DNA of 11,001 bases from JAULUH01 sp032111745 (GCA_032111745.1 JAULUH010000293.1:1-11001), one strand, 5' to 3'; positions 1 to 9,243 are shown, counted from the stretch's first letter. Numbers and translations: made by a program. Notes: generated by a model from the sequence alone, not told the origin.

Positions 1-203
1 GCAAGTTCCAGGAGTTCATGGAGAGCCTGGAGTCGGCGTTCGCGGTGGAGGCGATCCAGACCGAGGCCGGCGTGTTCCGGCTGGACGAGATCCAGTTCAG
101 CGTGGAGCTGTCGGCCCACGGCGACTTCAAGCTGCTGGGCACCGGCGTAGGCGTGGCGGCCGGCAGCACGTTGAGCTTCACCCTAGGTCGAACGGACAAG
201 TAA
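1..203 (+). CDS. C-terminal part of a small Pepco-like (peptidase co-occurring) protein
   Basis: The reading frame is open from base 3 to the TAA at 201-203, so the gene begins before the window; the ATG at 18 is probably internal. The 67 visible residues form a helix (FMESLESAFAVEAI) followed by short beta-strand stretches: LDEIQFSVELSAHGDFKLLG, then GTGVGVAAGSTLSFTLGR. A helix, a 'leucine-x-glutamate-(I/V)' strand, a glycine turn and a closing strand resemble the Pepco domain, known from peptidase-containing conflict systems where it sits beside CHAT or trypsin-like proteases. That match is from memory of the family pattern, not a search. A CHAT protease gene follows after 67 bases on the same strand, which fits the assignment. 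Its role would be as an adaptor or effector partner of the protease, which is inference. An unrelated small beta protein remains possible. Confidence 0.6.
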   Translation, partial: KFQEFMESLESAFAVEAIQTEAGVFRLDEIQFSVELSAHGDFKLLGTGVGVAAGSTLSFTLGRTDK

Positions 204-270
204 GGTTATAAGCGCCGGTCCGCTGCCGCAAGCAGGGTGGCCGAACTGGCAGCAGCCCCGGAGGACAACC

Positions 271-2727
271 ATGGCCGACTACTCATACCGCAATCCCCGG
301 CAGACTGCGCTAGACGCGATCGAGGCCCTGCGCTTGGCGTGGCCCGGGCTTACAGAGTCGACTCGGACCGCCATCCGAGCGGTCCTAACCGGGTTCAGGC
401 GCGACCTCGAAACGGCGCAGGGCGATTTCGCGCGCGGGACGGTGCTGACCGAGTTTCTGGCCCAGCTAGAGGCGGTGCCGGGACTTCCGGAGCCGGCCTT
501 GAGCACCCTGGAGGCAGCGCATCGCCCGTTGACCAGGAAGCTCGAGTCCTTGAGCAGCGAAGACGCCAGGAGGCTGGCCGCCCTGGCGGCTGCCATAGAC
601 ACGGCGGCGGCCGGCGCACAGGGCAGGGAACCCGTCGTGAAGACGCCGGTGGCGGCTAGCGCCGGCCTGGGGTCAGCCCCCCCGGGCCAGCGCTACGACG
701 ATGCCGGTACCAAGGCCAGGCGGGTGGTAGAGCAACTCAACCAGAAATACCAGCAACTCTCGACGCGGGCACAGAGGAACCTCGGGAGCCTGCTATGGGA
801 CTTCCGGGAGCGCGTCTATGCGGCTGAAGACGACCAGCAACGGGAGGAGGCCGCCCAGTGGTTCCTGGCCGCGGTGGCCGGCCTCCCGGAGGTGGGCGAC
901 CTGGTCGCCACGATCCTGGTCAAACGGGGAACCAAAGACGTGAGCGGCGTGGGCGAGCCGGTGGCCCAGCTGATCCTGGAGGCGATCGCGCGCAACCCGG
1001 AGATGGTCCCGGAGACCAGCGCGGCTGAGCCATCCATGGTAGATTTGCCTCCCGATCTTGTGCCGCCGAGCCCTGAGCTTGATATCAGGAGCCTTGACGG
1101 CAAAGGGACCGAGGTAGAACTGCATACCAAGGTGGACTTCCCGGCCGAGGTATCGATCTTCGAGGAGTGGGTACCGCTGATCGTGCAGCTGACCATCGAA
1201 AAGCCAAAGGAGTCGGTGGTCCATGGCACGGGGACCTTCGCGTTCGCGGATGTGGCGGAGCCGGAGCAGGTGATGGTGGTGGTGGCCGCGGAGGGGTTCG
1301 AGGAGGTGACGGAGACGGTATCGCGGATCATCGAGATCTATGCCGACCGGAATTCGCAGCCAGCGGTGTTCCTGTTGCGGCCGGTGGACGTGGGGCGGCA
1401 GCGCATCGCCATCTCGTTCTACCACCGAGAGCGGCTGGCCTGCGCAGTGAGCTTCGAGACTGAGATCAAGGACCGGCCGCCGGTGGCTCGAGACAGCTCC
1501 GCGGAGCTGGCACCGTTGATCGACGAGGGCGGAGATGGGCAGGCGGGCGAGCCCATCAGGGTGCCATTCTCCCGCTCGTCCGAGCAGAGCGTCCCGCCCG
1601 ACCTGGAGCTGCGCATCACCAGTGGGGCGTCGAAGACGAGACTGACGCTCATGTTACGCTCGTCCAGCGGGCGTTACGGGTCCCGCAGCTGGACCCGGAT
1701 GGGCACCATCGACCTGGCAGAGGAGCCCCGGCGCTACGTGGAGGGGTTGCAGGCCGAGCTGAACCGGATGGCCCGCAAGCGCGGGGACCAGTTGAGCGCG
1801 GACCAGGCCAGGACCCAGCGCCGACAGATGGCCGGCATGGGCCAGAACCTGTACCTCAGGCTCTTCCCGCCGCGGTTGAAGCAGGCCTACCGCGCCATCA
1901 GCGAGACCATGCACCAGGAGCAGAAGGAAGACCCGGAGCGAGGAAAGCTGAGCCTGCTGATCAGCTCCGACGAGCCCTGGATCCCCTGGGAGATGGTCAA
2001 GCCGCACGAGCTGGAGGAAGGGACGGGCCGGGTACTGGTGGACGACGACTTCCTGTGCGCCGAGTTCGTGGTGACGCGCTGGCTGGCTGGCCGCGGGGTT
2101 GCGGAGGCGGTGGCGGTTAACGGAGCCCGGCTGGTGGCGCCGCAGAGCGACCTGCCGTCGGTGCAGCAGGAGCGACAGTACTTCGAGGTGAAGCTGGCCG
2201 AGCACGCGGTGCCGTTCCGGGCGCCCGTCATCCAGTCGGCCGACGACGTGCTGGCCGCGCTGGAGGATGCCAGCACCAGCCTGTACCACTTCGCCTGCCA
2301 CGGGGAGTATTTCGACCAGAACCCGGACGAGTCCGTGCTGTTGCTCCAAAACAAGGAGCCCTTTGCGCCCAGCGACGTGATCGGCAGCGTGCGAGCAGGG
2401 GTTGCCAAGAGCAAGCCCCTGGTCTTCCTGAATGCCTGCCACTCGGGCGAGGCGGGGTTCGCCCTAACCGGGCTGGGCGGCTGGGCCGAGCGCTTCCTCA
2501 ACGCAGGGGCAAGCGCGTTTGTAGGCACGTTGTGGCAGGTCAACGACTCCCTGGCCGCGGAGTTCGCCATCAAGTTCTACGACGAGCTATGGCAGGGCCA
2601 GAACCTGGGCACGGCGTTCTACAACGCCCGCATGCACATCCGCAAGCGGGACGACACCAACCCCACCTGGCTGGCCTACACGCTGTACGCGGATCCCAAC
2701 GGCAGGGTGGAGCGGAGCAGTGGCTAG
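271..2727 (+). CDS. CHAT-domain caspase-like cysteine protease, 818 aa, with helical repeats at the N-terminus
   Basis: A predicted cytoplasmic protease of the CHAT (caspase HetF-associated with TPRs) family. The catalytic dyad is visible: His677 in YHFACHG (672-678) and Cys723 in LNACHSG (720-726). SDEPWIPWEM (566-575) is the typical conserved CHAT segment ahead of the catalytic core, and the CHAT region spans about 456-815. Residues 13-75 and 148-208 are two similar helical units. Residues 270-400 are beta-rich and probably form a sandwich domain that I cannot name. There is no signal peptide or membrane segment. The ATG at 271 is preceded by GGAGG at 260-264, a strong ribosome site. Upstream lies a Pepco-like gene, and mutS starts 18 bases downstream. 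CHAT proteases act as peptidase effectors or processing enzymes in bacterial conflict and programmed-death systems; the substrate here is unknown. The N-terminal helices probably bind a sensor or partner. The family call is secure, the defence role inferred. Confidence 0.92.
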   Translation: MADYSYRNPRQTALDAIEALRLAWPGLTESTRTAIRAVLTGFRRDLETAQGDFARGTVLTEFLAQLEAVPGLPEPALSTLEAAHRPLTRKLESLSSEDARRLAALAAAIDTAAAGAQGREPVVKTPVAASAGLGSAPPGQRYDDAGTKARRVVEQLNQKYQQLSTRAQRNLGSLLWDFRERVYAAEDDQQREEAAQWFLAAVAGLPEVGDLVATILVKRGTKDVSGVGEPVAQLILEAIARNPEMVPETSAAEPSMVDLPPDLVPPSPELDIRSLDGKGTEVELHTKVDFPAEVSIFEEWVPLIVQLTIEKPKESVVHGTGTFAFADVAEPEQVMVVVAAEGFEEVTETVSRIIEIYADRNSQPAVFLLRPVDVGRQRIAISFYHRERLACAVSFETEIKDRPPVARDSSAELAPLIDEGGDGQAGEPIRVPFSRSSEQSVPPDLELRITSGASKTRLTLMLRSSSGRYGSRSWTRMGTIDLAEEPRRYVEGLQAELNRMARKRGDQLSADQARTQRRQMAGMGQNLYLRLFPPRLKQAYRAISETMHQEQKEDPERGKLSLLISSDEPWIPWEMVKPHELEEGTGRVLVDDDFLCAEFVVTRWLAGRGVAEAVAVNGARLVAPQSDLPSVQQERQYFEVKLAEHAVPFRAPVIQSADDVLAALEDASTSLYHFACHGEYFDQNPDESVLLLQNKEPFAPSDVIGSVRAGVAKSKPLVFLNACHSGEAGFALTGLGGWAERFLNAGASAFVGTLWQVNDSLAAEFAIKFYDELWQGQNLGTAFYNARMHIRKRDDTNPTWLAYTLYADPNGRVERSSG

Positions 2728-2745
2728 CATGCGCGTGTCTTTGTT

Positions 2746-5421
<2,676 letters not shown>

Positions 5422-5441
5422 GGAACAAGAGCACCAGAGGG

Positions 5442-5469
5442 AACCGCAGAGGCGCAAAGGACGCAAAGG
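5442..5469. repeat. Short purine-rich tandem repeat of about 9-base period
   Basis: Twenty-one bases after the mutS stop lies a run built from the units AGGCGCAAA and GGACGCAAA, with CGCAG ahead of them. Very similar AG-rich 'CGCAAAGG' runs are common as scattered intergenic repeats in environmental bacterial genomes (from memory). It lies between the convergent mutS and lipoyl-transferase genes. The function is unknown; it is not a hairpin and does not look like a terminator. Confidence 0.5.
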
Positions 5470-5504
5470 GGAGATTTGGACCGGAGGAGCCGGAGGGAGG
5501 CGGG

Positions 5505-6329
5505 CTAGAACTTGCCGGTCCAGGTGGGGCTGGCGTACTGGTGGGCGCTGAGTTCGTGGGCCAGGGCGAGCTCGGAGGGGGTGAGGTCTCCGGGGAGGAG
5601 GTGGAGGCTGAGGGCCTCGGAGAAGCCAGCGGCCAGGGCGGCGGCGGCCTCGGCGAAGGTGACGGGGCGGGCCAGGAGGTCGGAGGCGGTGACGGCCCGC
5701 TCGGCCAGCGCGGCCCGCATCTGCTGGCGCTCGGCCTCCTCGGCAACGCGGATCACGTCGACCAGGCGGGTGACATCGCCGACCAGGGGGAGGGTGCCGT
5801 GTTGGAGCACCCAGCCCTGGCGCCGGCTCTGGGCGCTGCCGACCAGCTTGCGGCCATCGGCGACGATTTCGTAGGCGCTGGGGACCTCGAAGCAGACGGC
5901 GCCGGGGTCGGTGCCGGCCCGGCTGCCGCCGGGGGCCTTCTCCACGGCCAGGCCCAGGTGGGAGAGCCCGGCCAGGAGGCCCTGGCTGAGGCGGAGGTAG
6001 CTGTCGAGCACGGCGCCGGCCAGCACGGGGTTGTCTTGGGGGCCGGCGACGGAATAGGTGAGCTCGTCGGTGTGAAGGATGGCGCGGCCGCCGGTGGGCC
6101 GGCGGACCAGGCCGTAGCCGAGGGCGTGGCAGCGATCCAGGTCGACGTCGGAGAGGGGCTGGTGGCGGCCCAGGGAGACGCAGGGTGGGTCCCACTGGTA
6201 GAAGCGCAGGGTGGTGGGAACCTCGCCGCGGCCGGCGTGGGTAGCGATGGCCTCGTCGACGGCCATGTTCCAGGGGCCGGCGGCGGGTGGGGAGATGATG
6301 AGGCGCCAGGTGAGGGGGTCGGTGGCCAT
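5505..6329 (-). CDS. LipM-like octanoyl/lipoyl protein transferase (BPL/LPL catalytic fold)
   Basis: A 274-aa enzyme of the lipoate-protein ligase A / LipM group, which transfers an octanoyl or lipoyl group to lipoyl domains such as GcvH and the 2-oxoacid dehydrogenase E2 proteins. Seen motifs: WNMAVDEAI near the N-terminus (20-28), RRPTGGRAILH at 76-86, and VCFEVPSAYEI at 145-155 followed by GRKLVGSAQ at 159-167. Cys146 sits in the same setting as the acyl-thioester cysteine of Bacillus LipM, favouring a ligand-transfer octanoyltransferase over an ATP-dependent ligase; Lys161 is the conserved lysine. The frame stays open to 6863, but homology begins at MATDPLTW, so the start is ATG 6329. No Shine-Dalgarno precedes it, and a TATAAT box lies only seven bases upstream, implying a leaderless message. 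It converges on mutS. LipL or LplA-type activity is the alternative; the family is secure. Confidence 0.9.
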   Translation of the reverse strand: MATDPLTWRLIISPPAAGPWNMAVDEAIATHAGRGEVPTTLRFYQWDPPCVSLGRHQPLSDVDLDRCHALGYGLVRRPTGGRAILHTDELTYSVAGPQDNPVLAGAVLDSYLRLSQGLLAGLSHLGLAVEKAPGGSRAGTDPGAVCFEVPSAYEIVADGRKLVGSAQSRRQGWVLQHGTLPLVGDVTRLVDVIRVAEEAERQQMRAALAERAVTASDLLARPVTFAEAAAALAAGFSEALSLHLLPGDLTPSELALAHELSAHQYASPTWTGKF

Positions 6330-6336
6330 GGGTGGT

Positions 6337-6342
6337 ATTATA
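6337..6342 (-). promoter_or_regulatory. -10 box (TATAAT) for the LipM-like gene
   Basis: On the minus strand a perfect TATAAT ends seven bases before the ATG at 6329. Transcription would begin at about the start codon, fitting the lack of a Shine-Dalgarno. No good -35 box is seen at 16-18 bases spacing, so this is a -10-only prediction. Confidence 0.5.
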
Positions 6343-6466
6343 GCATAGGTGACCAGATCGCTTTGATGAGCGCTCCGGATGGCGCTGATGAACAGGGTCA
6401 GGCACCATAGGCTTTGCGCTTGTGGCTGGTCTTCACATTTGCGTCCAGCCGACTCGCTCCGCTGCG

Positions 6467-6780
6467 CTACGTGAGCGGCTGGTGGAGGCCCGCATCCTGC
6501 TCGCCCGCGCGCGGCCTGTTGAAGCGGGCGCGGCGCTGGCTGAGCGTGGCCGCGCGGTCGCTGCCATCGGGCACAGTGGCTGACCGATCTACTGCGTTCC
6601 GTGCGCGACGCCGCGCCCGATTTTGTGGATGACCTGCTGGCCCGGTTGGCCGCCCAAGCGCCCAAAGCGCCGCGCGCGCTCCCCACTGCAACGGCTCGGA
6701 CGGGACCGACGCCGGCCGCGCTGATCGAACCGCTCAGCGAGCACGAGCTGGAAACATTGCGCCTGCTGGCCGCAAGCCAT
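6467..6780 (+). pseudogene. Remnant of a MalT-like LuxR-family transcriptional regulator
   Basis: Two frames together read like the C-terminal half of the large ATP-dependent MalT-type LuxR regulators. Frame 2 (6467-6580) gives LRERLVEARILLARARPVEA, a tetratricopeptide-like helix pair, and stops at TGA 6581-6583. Frame 1 (6580-6780) gives LTDLLRSVRDAAPDFVDDLL, a proline/alanine linker, then LIEPLSEHELETLRLLAAS, the beginning of the LuxR DNA-binding domain. The reading breaks off after that phrase, where family members continue with GLSNREIA and the rest of the helix-turn-helix. The front of the gene, the frame and the DNA-recognition helix are all missing, so it cannot be functional. Sequence from 6782 onward belongs to the next module. 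It appears to be debris left where an accessory module joined; the assignment is by family pattern only. Confidence 0.7.
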
Positions 6781-6781
6781 C

Positions 6782-6810
6782 TTGGGCGCAAACGCCTGCG
6801 GTGGTATAAT
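6782..6810 (+). promoter_or_regulatory. Putative sigma70-type promoter of toxin-antitoxin module 1
   Basis: TATAAT at 6805-6810 is perfect. At 17 bases spacing lies TTGGGC (6782-6787), which keeps only the TTG of the -35 consensus. It lies 46 bases before the ATG at 6857 and directly after the end of the LuxR remnant. Confidence 0.45.
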
Positions 6811-6856
6811 CCGTTTGTCGAAAGCTCTTGCCGACGAAGGATAGACGGACTATCAA

Positions 6857-7159
6857 ATGGCACGCCTGCCTGATTTCGCCCATCGCTTTTTCTGGGATGT
6901 CGATTCGGCGCGCCTCGATCCCGAGACGTATCCAGAGTATGTCATCGAGAGGCTGTTGGAGCACGGCGACTTGCGCTCTGTGCGCTGGATGCTGAACAAC
7001 TTTCCGCCGCCGCAAATCGTTCGCGTGCTGAAAACCAGCCGGCGGCTATCGCCGTTCAGTGCGAATTATTGGGCCCTGTTCTTCGACGTGGACAAGGAGA
7101 ACGTGTTGTGTTTGTCGACGCCCTCCCTGCGGGAACCAGGGCCAACCCGGCCCTACTAG
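6857..7159 (+). CDS. DUF6922-like small protein, putative antitoxin of module 1
   Basis: A 100-aa soluble protein. The N-terminal core LPDFAHRFFWDVDSARLD, then YVIERLLEHGDLRSVRWML and RRLSPFSANYWALFF, matches the pattern of small DUF6922 proteins found directly ahead of AbiEii-type nucleotidyltransferases (from memory). By position it should be the antitoxin or regulator; no biochemical function is established to my knowledge. The last 17 codons overlap the toxin frame, which begins with GTG 7108. The ATG at 6857 lies 46 bases after a TATAAT box; a weak GAAGGA at 6835-6840 is too far upstream to be an ideal ribosome site. The gene is intact although its toxin partner is broken. It shares the FxxxDxARLD...II.R.LEyG...VRW.L pattern with the module 2 partner (7959-8261) but is clearly diverged from it. 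Confidence 0.8.
   Translation: MARLPDFAHRFFWDVDSARLDPETYPEYVIERLLEHGDLRSVRWMLNNFPPPQIVRVLKTSRRLSPFSANYWALFFDVDKENVLCLSTPSLREPGPTRPY
7094..7099 (+). promoter_or_regulatory. Ribosome binding site AAGGAG for the module 1 toxin GTG start
   Basis: AAGGAG lies inside the upstream DUF6922-like gene and eight bases before GTG 7108. It decides the start of the toxin remnant, since no ATG fits in that frame at a suitable place, and it implies coupled translation with the upstream gene. Confidence 0.55.
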
Positions 7160-7580
7160 CCGAAGCTGGTCTGTCAGATCCTTTCTACCTGGCTGGTGGT
7201 ACAGCAGCCGCGCTGTATCTTGGCCATCGCATCTCTGTTGACCTGGACTTCTGTGGGCCTGTGCGCTGGGGGCCAAAGTCGCCAGCTTGCAGGACATCGC
7301 GGCTATGAAGCTAGACGCAGTCTCGCGGCGAGGGACGAAGCGCGATTTTGTCGACCTATTTTTCATCGCACAGTCGGGGCTTACCATGCCAGAGGCGCTG
7401 ACGTGGTACCAGCGTAAGTACGCTGGCCTCGACGCAAACATCGTCCATGTGGTCAAATCGCTAGCCTACTTTACCGATGCGGAGCTCGACCCATCCCCTC
7501 AGATGCTGGTTAGCTTCTCCTGGGATCACATCAAGCGCTTCTTTGAGCATGAAGCCAGGTCGCTGCTCCGGACACTCTAA
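7108..7580 (+). pseudogene. Broken AbiEii/AbiGii-type nucleotidyltransferase toxin of module 1
   Basis: The N-terminal part (frame 1, GTG 7108) carries FYLAGGTAAALYLGHRISVD and the following LDF: the nucleotidyltransferase signature GGT...GHR.S.D.D. The C-terminal part is in frame 3: VASLQDIAAMKLDAVSRRG, then GTKRDFVDLFF and a tail ending HIKRFFEHEARSLLRTL. Compared with the intact module 2 toxin, about 60 residues between the VDLDF motif and the SLQDIAAMK segment are gone, with a frame change around 7254-7275. Frame 1 alone stops at 7308. The missing block forms the middle of the fold, so activity is very unlikely and a programmed frameshift would not restore it. Both surviving halves are clean, with no further stops, suggesting a fairly recent deletion. 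Family members transfer nucleotides, in studied MenT relatives to tRNA. Confidence 0.85.
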
Positions 7581-7879
7581 CCCCGGTCTTGATCTTCATC
7601 CGGCACAGCGCGGTTTGGAGCGTACGGGGCGGCCTTGAGGCGGCTGGCGCTGCGGCTGTGGTACAGGCTGAACTCGCGCTCCGCCCCTTGGACGTGACCA
7701 CCGTGGGCAGGTCGTCGTGCGCCTGGGTTCATCCGGTAGTTGACCAGGGGGAGAGCTTCTCCCGCGTCCAGGCCGTGGCCGGCTGCGCGGCGAAGTCCCT
7801 GAGGGCAAGAACGGACCCGCCTTCGGCAACGCCCAATTCCTTCCACACCAAGGCGTCGCACCAGGCGATCCGCGCGTGC
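7581..7879. other. Intergenic stretch between the two toxin modules, no confident gene
   Basis: About 300 bases without a gene I can support. On the minus strand a frame from about 7889 down to 7728 reads without stops (its middle is DALVWKELGVAEGGSVLALR) and looks protein-like, but it lacks a clear start and I do not recognise it. Other long frames here are typical chance frames in GC-rich DNA. It may be debris of a decayed gene. Confidence 0.4.
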
Positions 7880-7908
7880 TTGAGCGTGGGTTTGATCGGT
7901 GCTATAAT
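7880..7908 (+). promoter_or_regulatory. Sigma70-type promoter of toxin-antitoxin module 2
   Basis: TTGAGC at 7880-7885, a 17-base spacer, then a perfect TATAAT at 7903-7908. This is a good match to the housekeeping consensus. Transcription should begin near 7915, about 44 bases before the ATG at 7959, which has GAGGTGA (7940-7946) as its probable ribosome site. Confidence 0.65.
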
Positions 7909-7958
7909 CCTCCTGTAAGCAGCCTTGTTGGCAACCGACGAGGTGACACCTACTAGCC

Positions 7959-8261
7959 ATGACCAGCGCCAGCATCCCTGGCGGCCTGTGGCCGCATTTC
8001 CAGGAATATGATCCGGCCCGCCTGGACCGCGACCAGGACGCGGACTTGATCATTCAGCGCACCCTGGAGTACGGCACGTGGGAGGAGGTCCGCTGGCTGT
8101 TGGCGACTTACGGCATGGAGCGCACGCGCCAGTTCCTGCGCCTGCACGGCGAACGCTTGCTGTCGGCTGCGGCCTTTACCTACTGGCGCAAGCTGTTTGG
8201 CGTGCGCCGTTGGCGCCGGTCACCGTTTGCCGAGGAGGCGCGGCAGCTATGGCCCTACTGA
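7959..8261 (+). CDS. DUF6922-like small protein, putative antitoxin of module 2
   Basis: A 100-aa soluble protein; the core LWPHFQEYDPARLD, then LIIQRTLEYGTWEEVRWLL and TYWRKLFG, matches the same small family as the module 1 protein at 6857, with the same length but many substitutions. The ATG is preceded by GAGGTGA twelve bases upstream. Its last 13 bases overlap the start of the nucleotidyltransferase toxin, and a toxin ribosome site lies inside this gene, so the two are translationally coupled. It has its own promoter upstream (7880-7908). The arrangement, small gene first and toxin overlapping, is that of a type II or related toxin-antitoxin operon. The antitoxin role is inferred from position; the protein has no recognisable DNA-binding motif, so autoregulation cannot be claimed. 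Confidence 0.82.
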   Translation: MTSASIPGGLWPHFQEYDPARLDRDQDADLIIQRTLEYGTWEEVRWLLATYGMERTRQFLRLHGERLLSAAAFTYWRKLFGVRRWRRSPFAEEARQLWPY

Positions 8262-8923
8262 ACCCGCACTGGCAGGCGCTGACGCCCGCGACTCGCAACG
8301 CATTTCACCTGGCCGCCACTCTTCCCTTCATCCAGCGCTATTACCTGGCCGGCGGCACGGGACTGGCTTTGCACCTGGGCCACCGCTTTTCGGTCGATTT
8401 GGACTTCTTTTCGCCTGCCGAGGATGGTGTCGGCCCTGACGAACGGGCCGTGCTGCGAACGGTTTTCGATGACCTTTCGTTGTCCATCAGCCATGACAAG
8501 GACATGACCTTCGTGGCGACCTGGCGCGGCGTCGGGGTTAGCTTCTTCCGCCTGGCGCTGTATCCCCTGGTCCAGGAACCGCTCTTGCTGGACGGTGTGC
8601 CTGTCGCCACCGTGGAGGAGATCGGCGCGATGAAGTTAGCGGCCATCATCGCACGGGGCACCCGCAAGGACTACGTCGACCTCTACTTCATCCTGCAGCA
8701 AACGCCGCTGGAGCGTCTCTTCATGGTGGCGGCAGTGAAGTATGCCCAGGTTCGCACTTTCGCCGTCAGCGCCGTGCGGGCCTTGACCTATTTCGTCGAC
8801 GCCGAGGGCACCTCGATGCCGCAGATGATCGAACGCGGGTCATGGGCAACCATCAAGCGCTTCCTGGAACACCAAGCCCTGGAAGCCGGTCGGCAGCAAT
8901 TGGAAGACCTCTGGTCGAGCTAG
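8249..8923 (+). CDS. AbiEii/AbiGii-type nucleotidyltransferase toxin of module 2
   Basis: An intact 224-aa protein of the AbiEii/AbiGii toxin family (DNA polymerase beta-like nucleotidyltransferase fold). Gly35-Gly36-Thr37 and the metal-binding pair Asp50/Asp52 are present in YYLAGGTGLALHLGHRFSVD followed by LDFF. The second conserved block is IGAMKLAAIIARGTRKDYVD, with Lys129, Arg136, Lys140, Asp141 and Asp144. Studied members such as MenT add nucleotides to tRNA acceptor ends and so stop translation; AbiE systems give phage resistance and abortive infection. The specific target here is unknown. The frame is open back to 8078, but ATG 8249 is chosen because GAGGAGG (8232-8238) lies ten bases before it and the usual length results. 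It overlaps the upstream partner by 13 bases. No sign of decay, in contrast to the module 1 toxin. Confidence 0.92.
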   Translation: MALLNPHWQALTPATRNAFHLAATLPFIQRYYLAGGTGLALHLGHRFSVDLDFFSPAEDGVGPDERAVLRTVFDDLSLSISHDKDMTFVATWRGVGVSFFRLALYPLVQEPLLLDGVPVATVEEIGAMKLAAIIARGTRKDYVDLYFILQQTPLERLFMVAAVKYAQVRTFAVSAVRALTYFVDAEGTSMPQMIERGSWATIKRFLEHQALEAGRQQLEDLWSS

Positions 8924-9243
8924 AAGCTGCGTTGCTCCTCATCATGGTCGGCGAGCGCCGTGGGCCGGCAATTGAGGATCGATCTGGCCTGGCGCATCTT
9001 TGGCAACAGGGGTGGTTGCCTCACAGATCATCTCCCTTTTTTGACCCTCCCGCGCGTCCGGCGCGCTGGTGTGTTTGACGGGCTGTGAACACGTGGCGAT
9101 GATCAACACTCTCCTGCCAAGCCTGAACCCTTTCAGGCTCGCAGCTTGTTGTCTGAAAATCGCCAGCTACCGGCCTCCGGGAAAGTAGCAGGCAGCGACG
9201 GCGGTGCGGCGGGTGGCGCGCGGGCGATCGCTACGATGAAGTC
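8924..9243. other. Intergenic stretch, no gene supported
   Basis: About 320 bases between the module 2 toxin and the next small gene. I see no recognisable protein in any frame; the open frames running through it give no family-like patterns. It holds one clear hairpin (9120-9139). No good -10/-35 pair is seen for the downstream gene. Confidence 0.4.
9120..9139. repeat. Perfect 8-base inverted repeat (hairpin)
   Basis: AGCCTGAA, a four-base loop CCCT, then TTCAGGCT: an exact stem of eight pairs. It lies about 200 bases after the module 2 toxin. No T-run follows directly, so it is not a classical intrinsic terminator; it could stabilise the 3' end of the toxin message or be a protein site. 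Confidence 0.6.

Noticed and set aside
279..2573. Several long minus-strand and + strand alternative frames inside the CHAT gene (for example 793-1425, 1654-2442, 1887-2573)
   Set aside because: They are shadows of a clear GC-rich gene: compositions are Arg/His/Leu/Gly-rich and no family pattern is seen, while the CHAT frame has a ribosome site and catalytic motifs.
5442..5469. CRISPR array or terminator after mutS
   Set aside because: The repeat unit is only about 9 bases with no spacers and no stem-loop.
6330..6863. 178-residue N-terminal extension of the LipM-like protein
   Set aside because: Homology starts at MATDPLTW, a promoter -10 box lies just before that ATG, and the extension runs antisense through the LuxR remnant.
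7108..7580. Programmed frameshift joining the two halves of the module 1 toxin
   Set aside because: About 60 conserved residues are absent, not just the frame, so a frameshift could not give a complete protein.
8078..8248. 57-residue upstream extension of the module 2 toxin
   Set aside because: It is the shifted frame of the DUF6922-like gene; GAGGAGG before ATG 8249 and family length fix the start.
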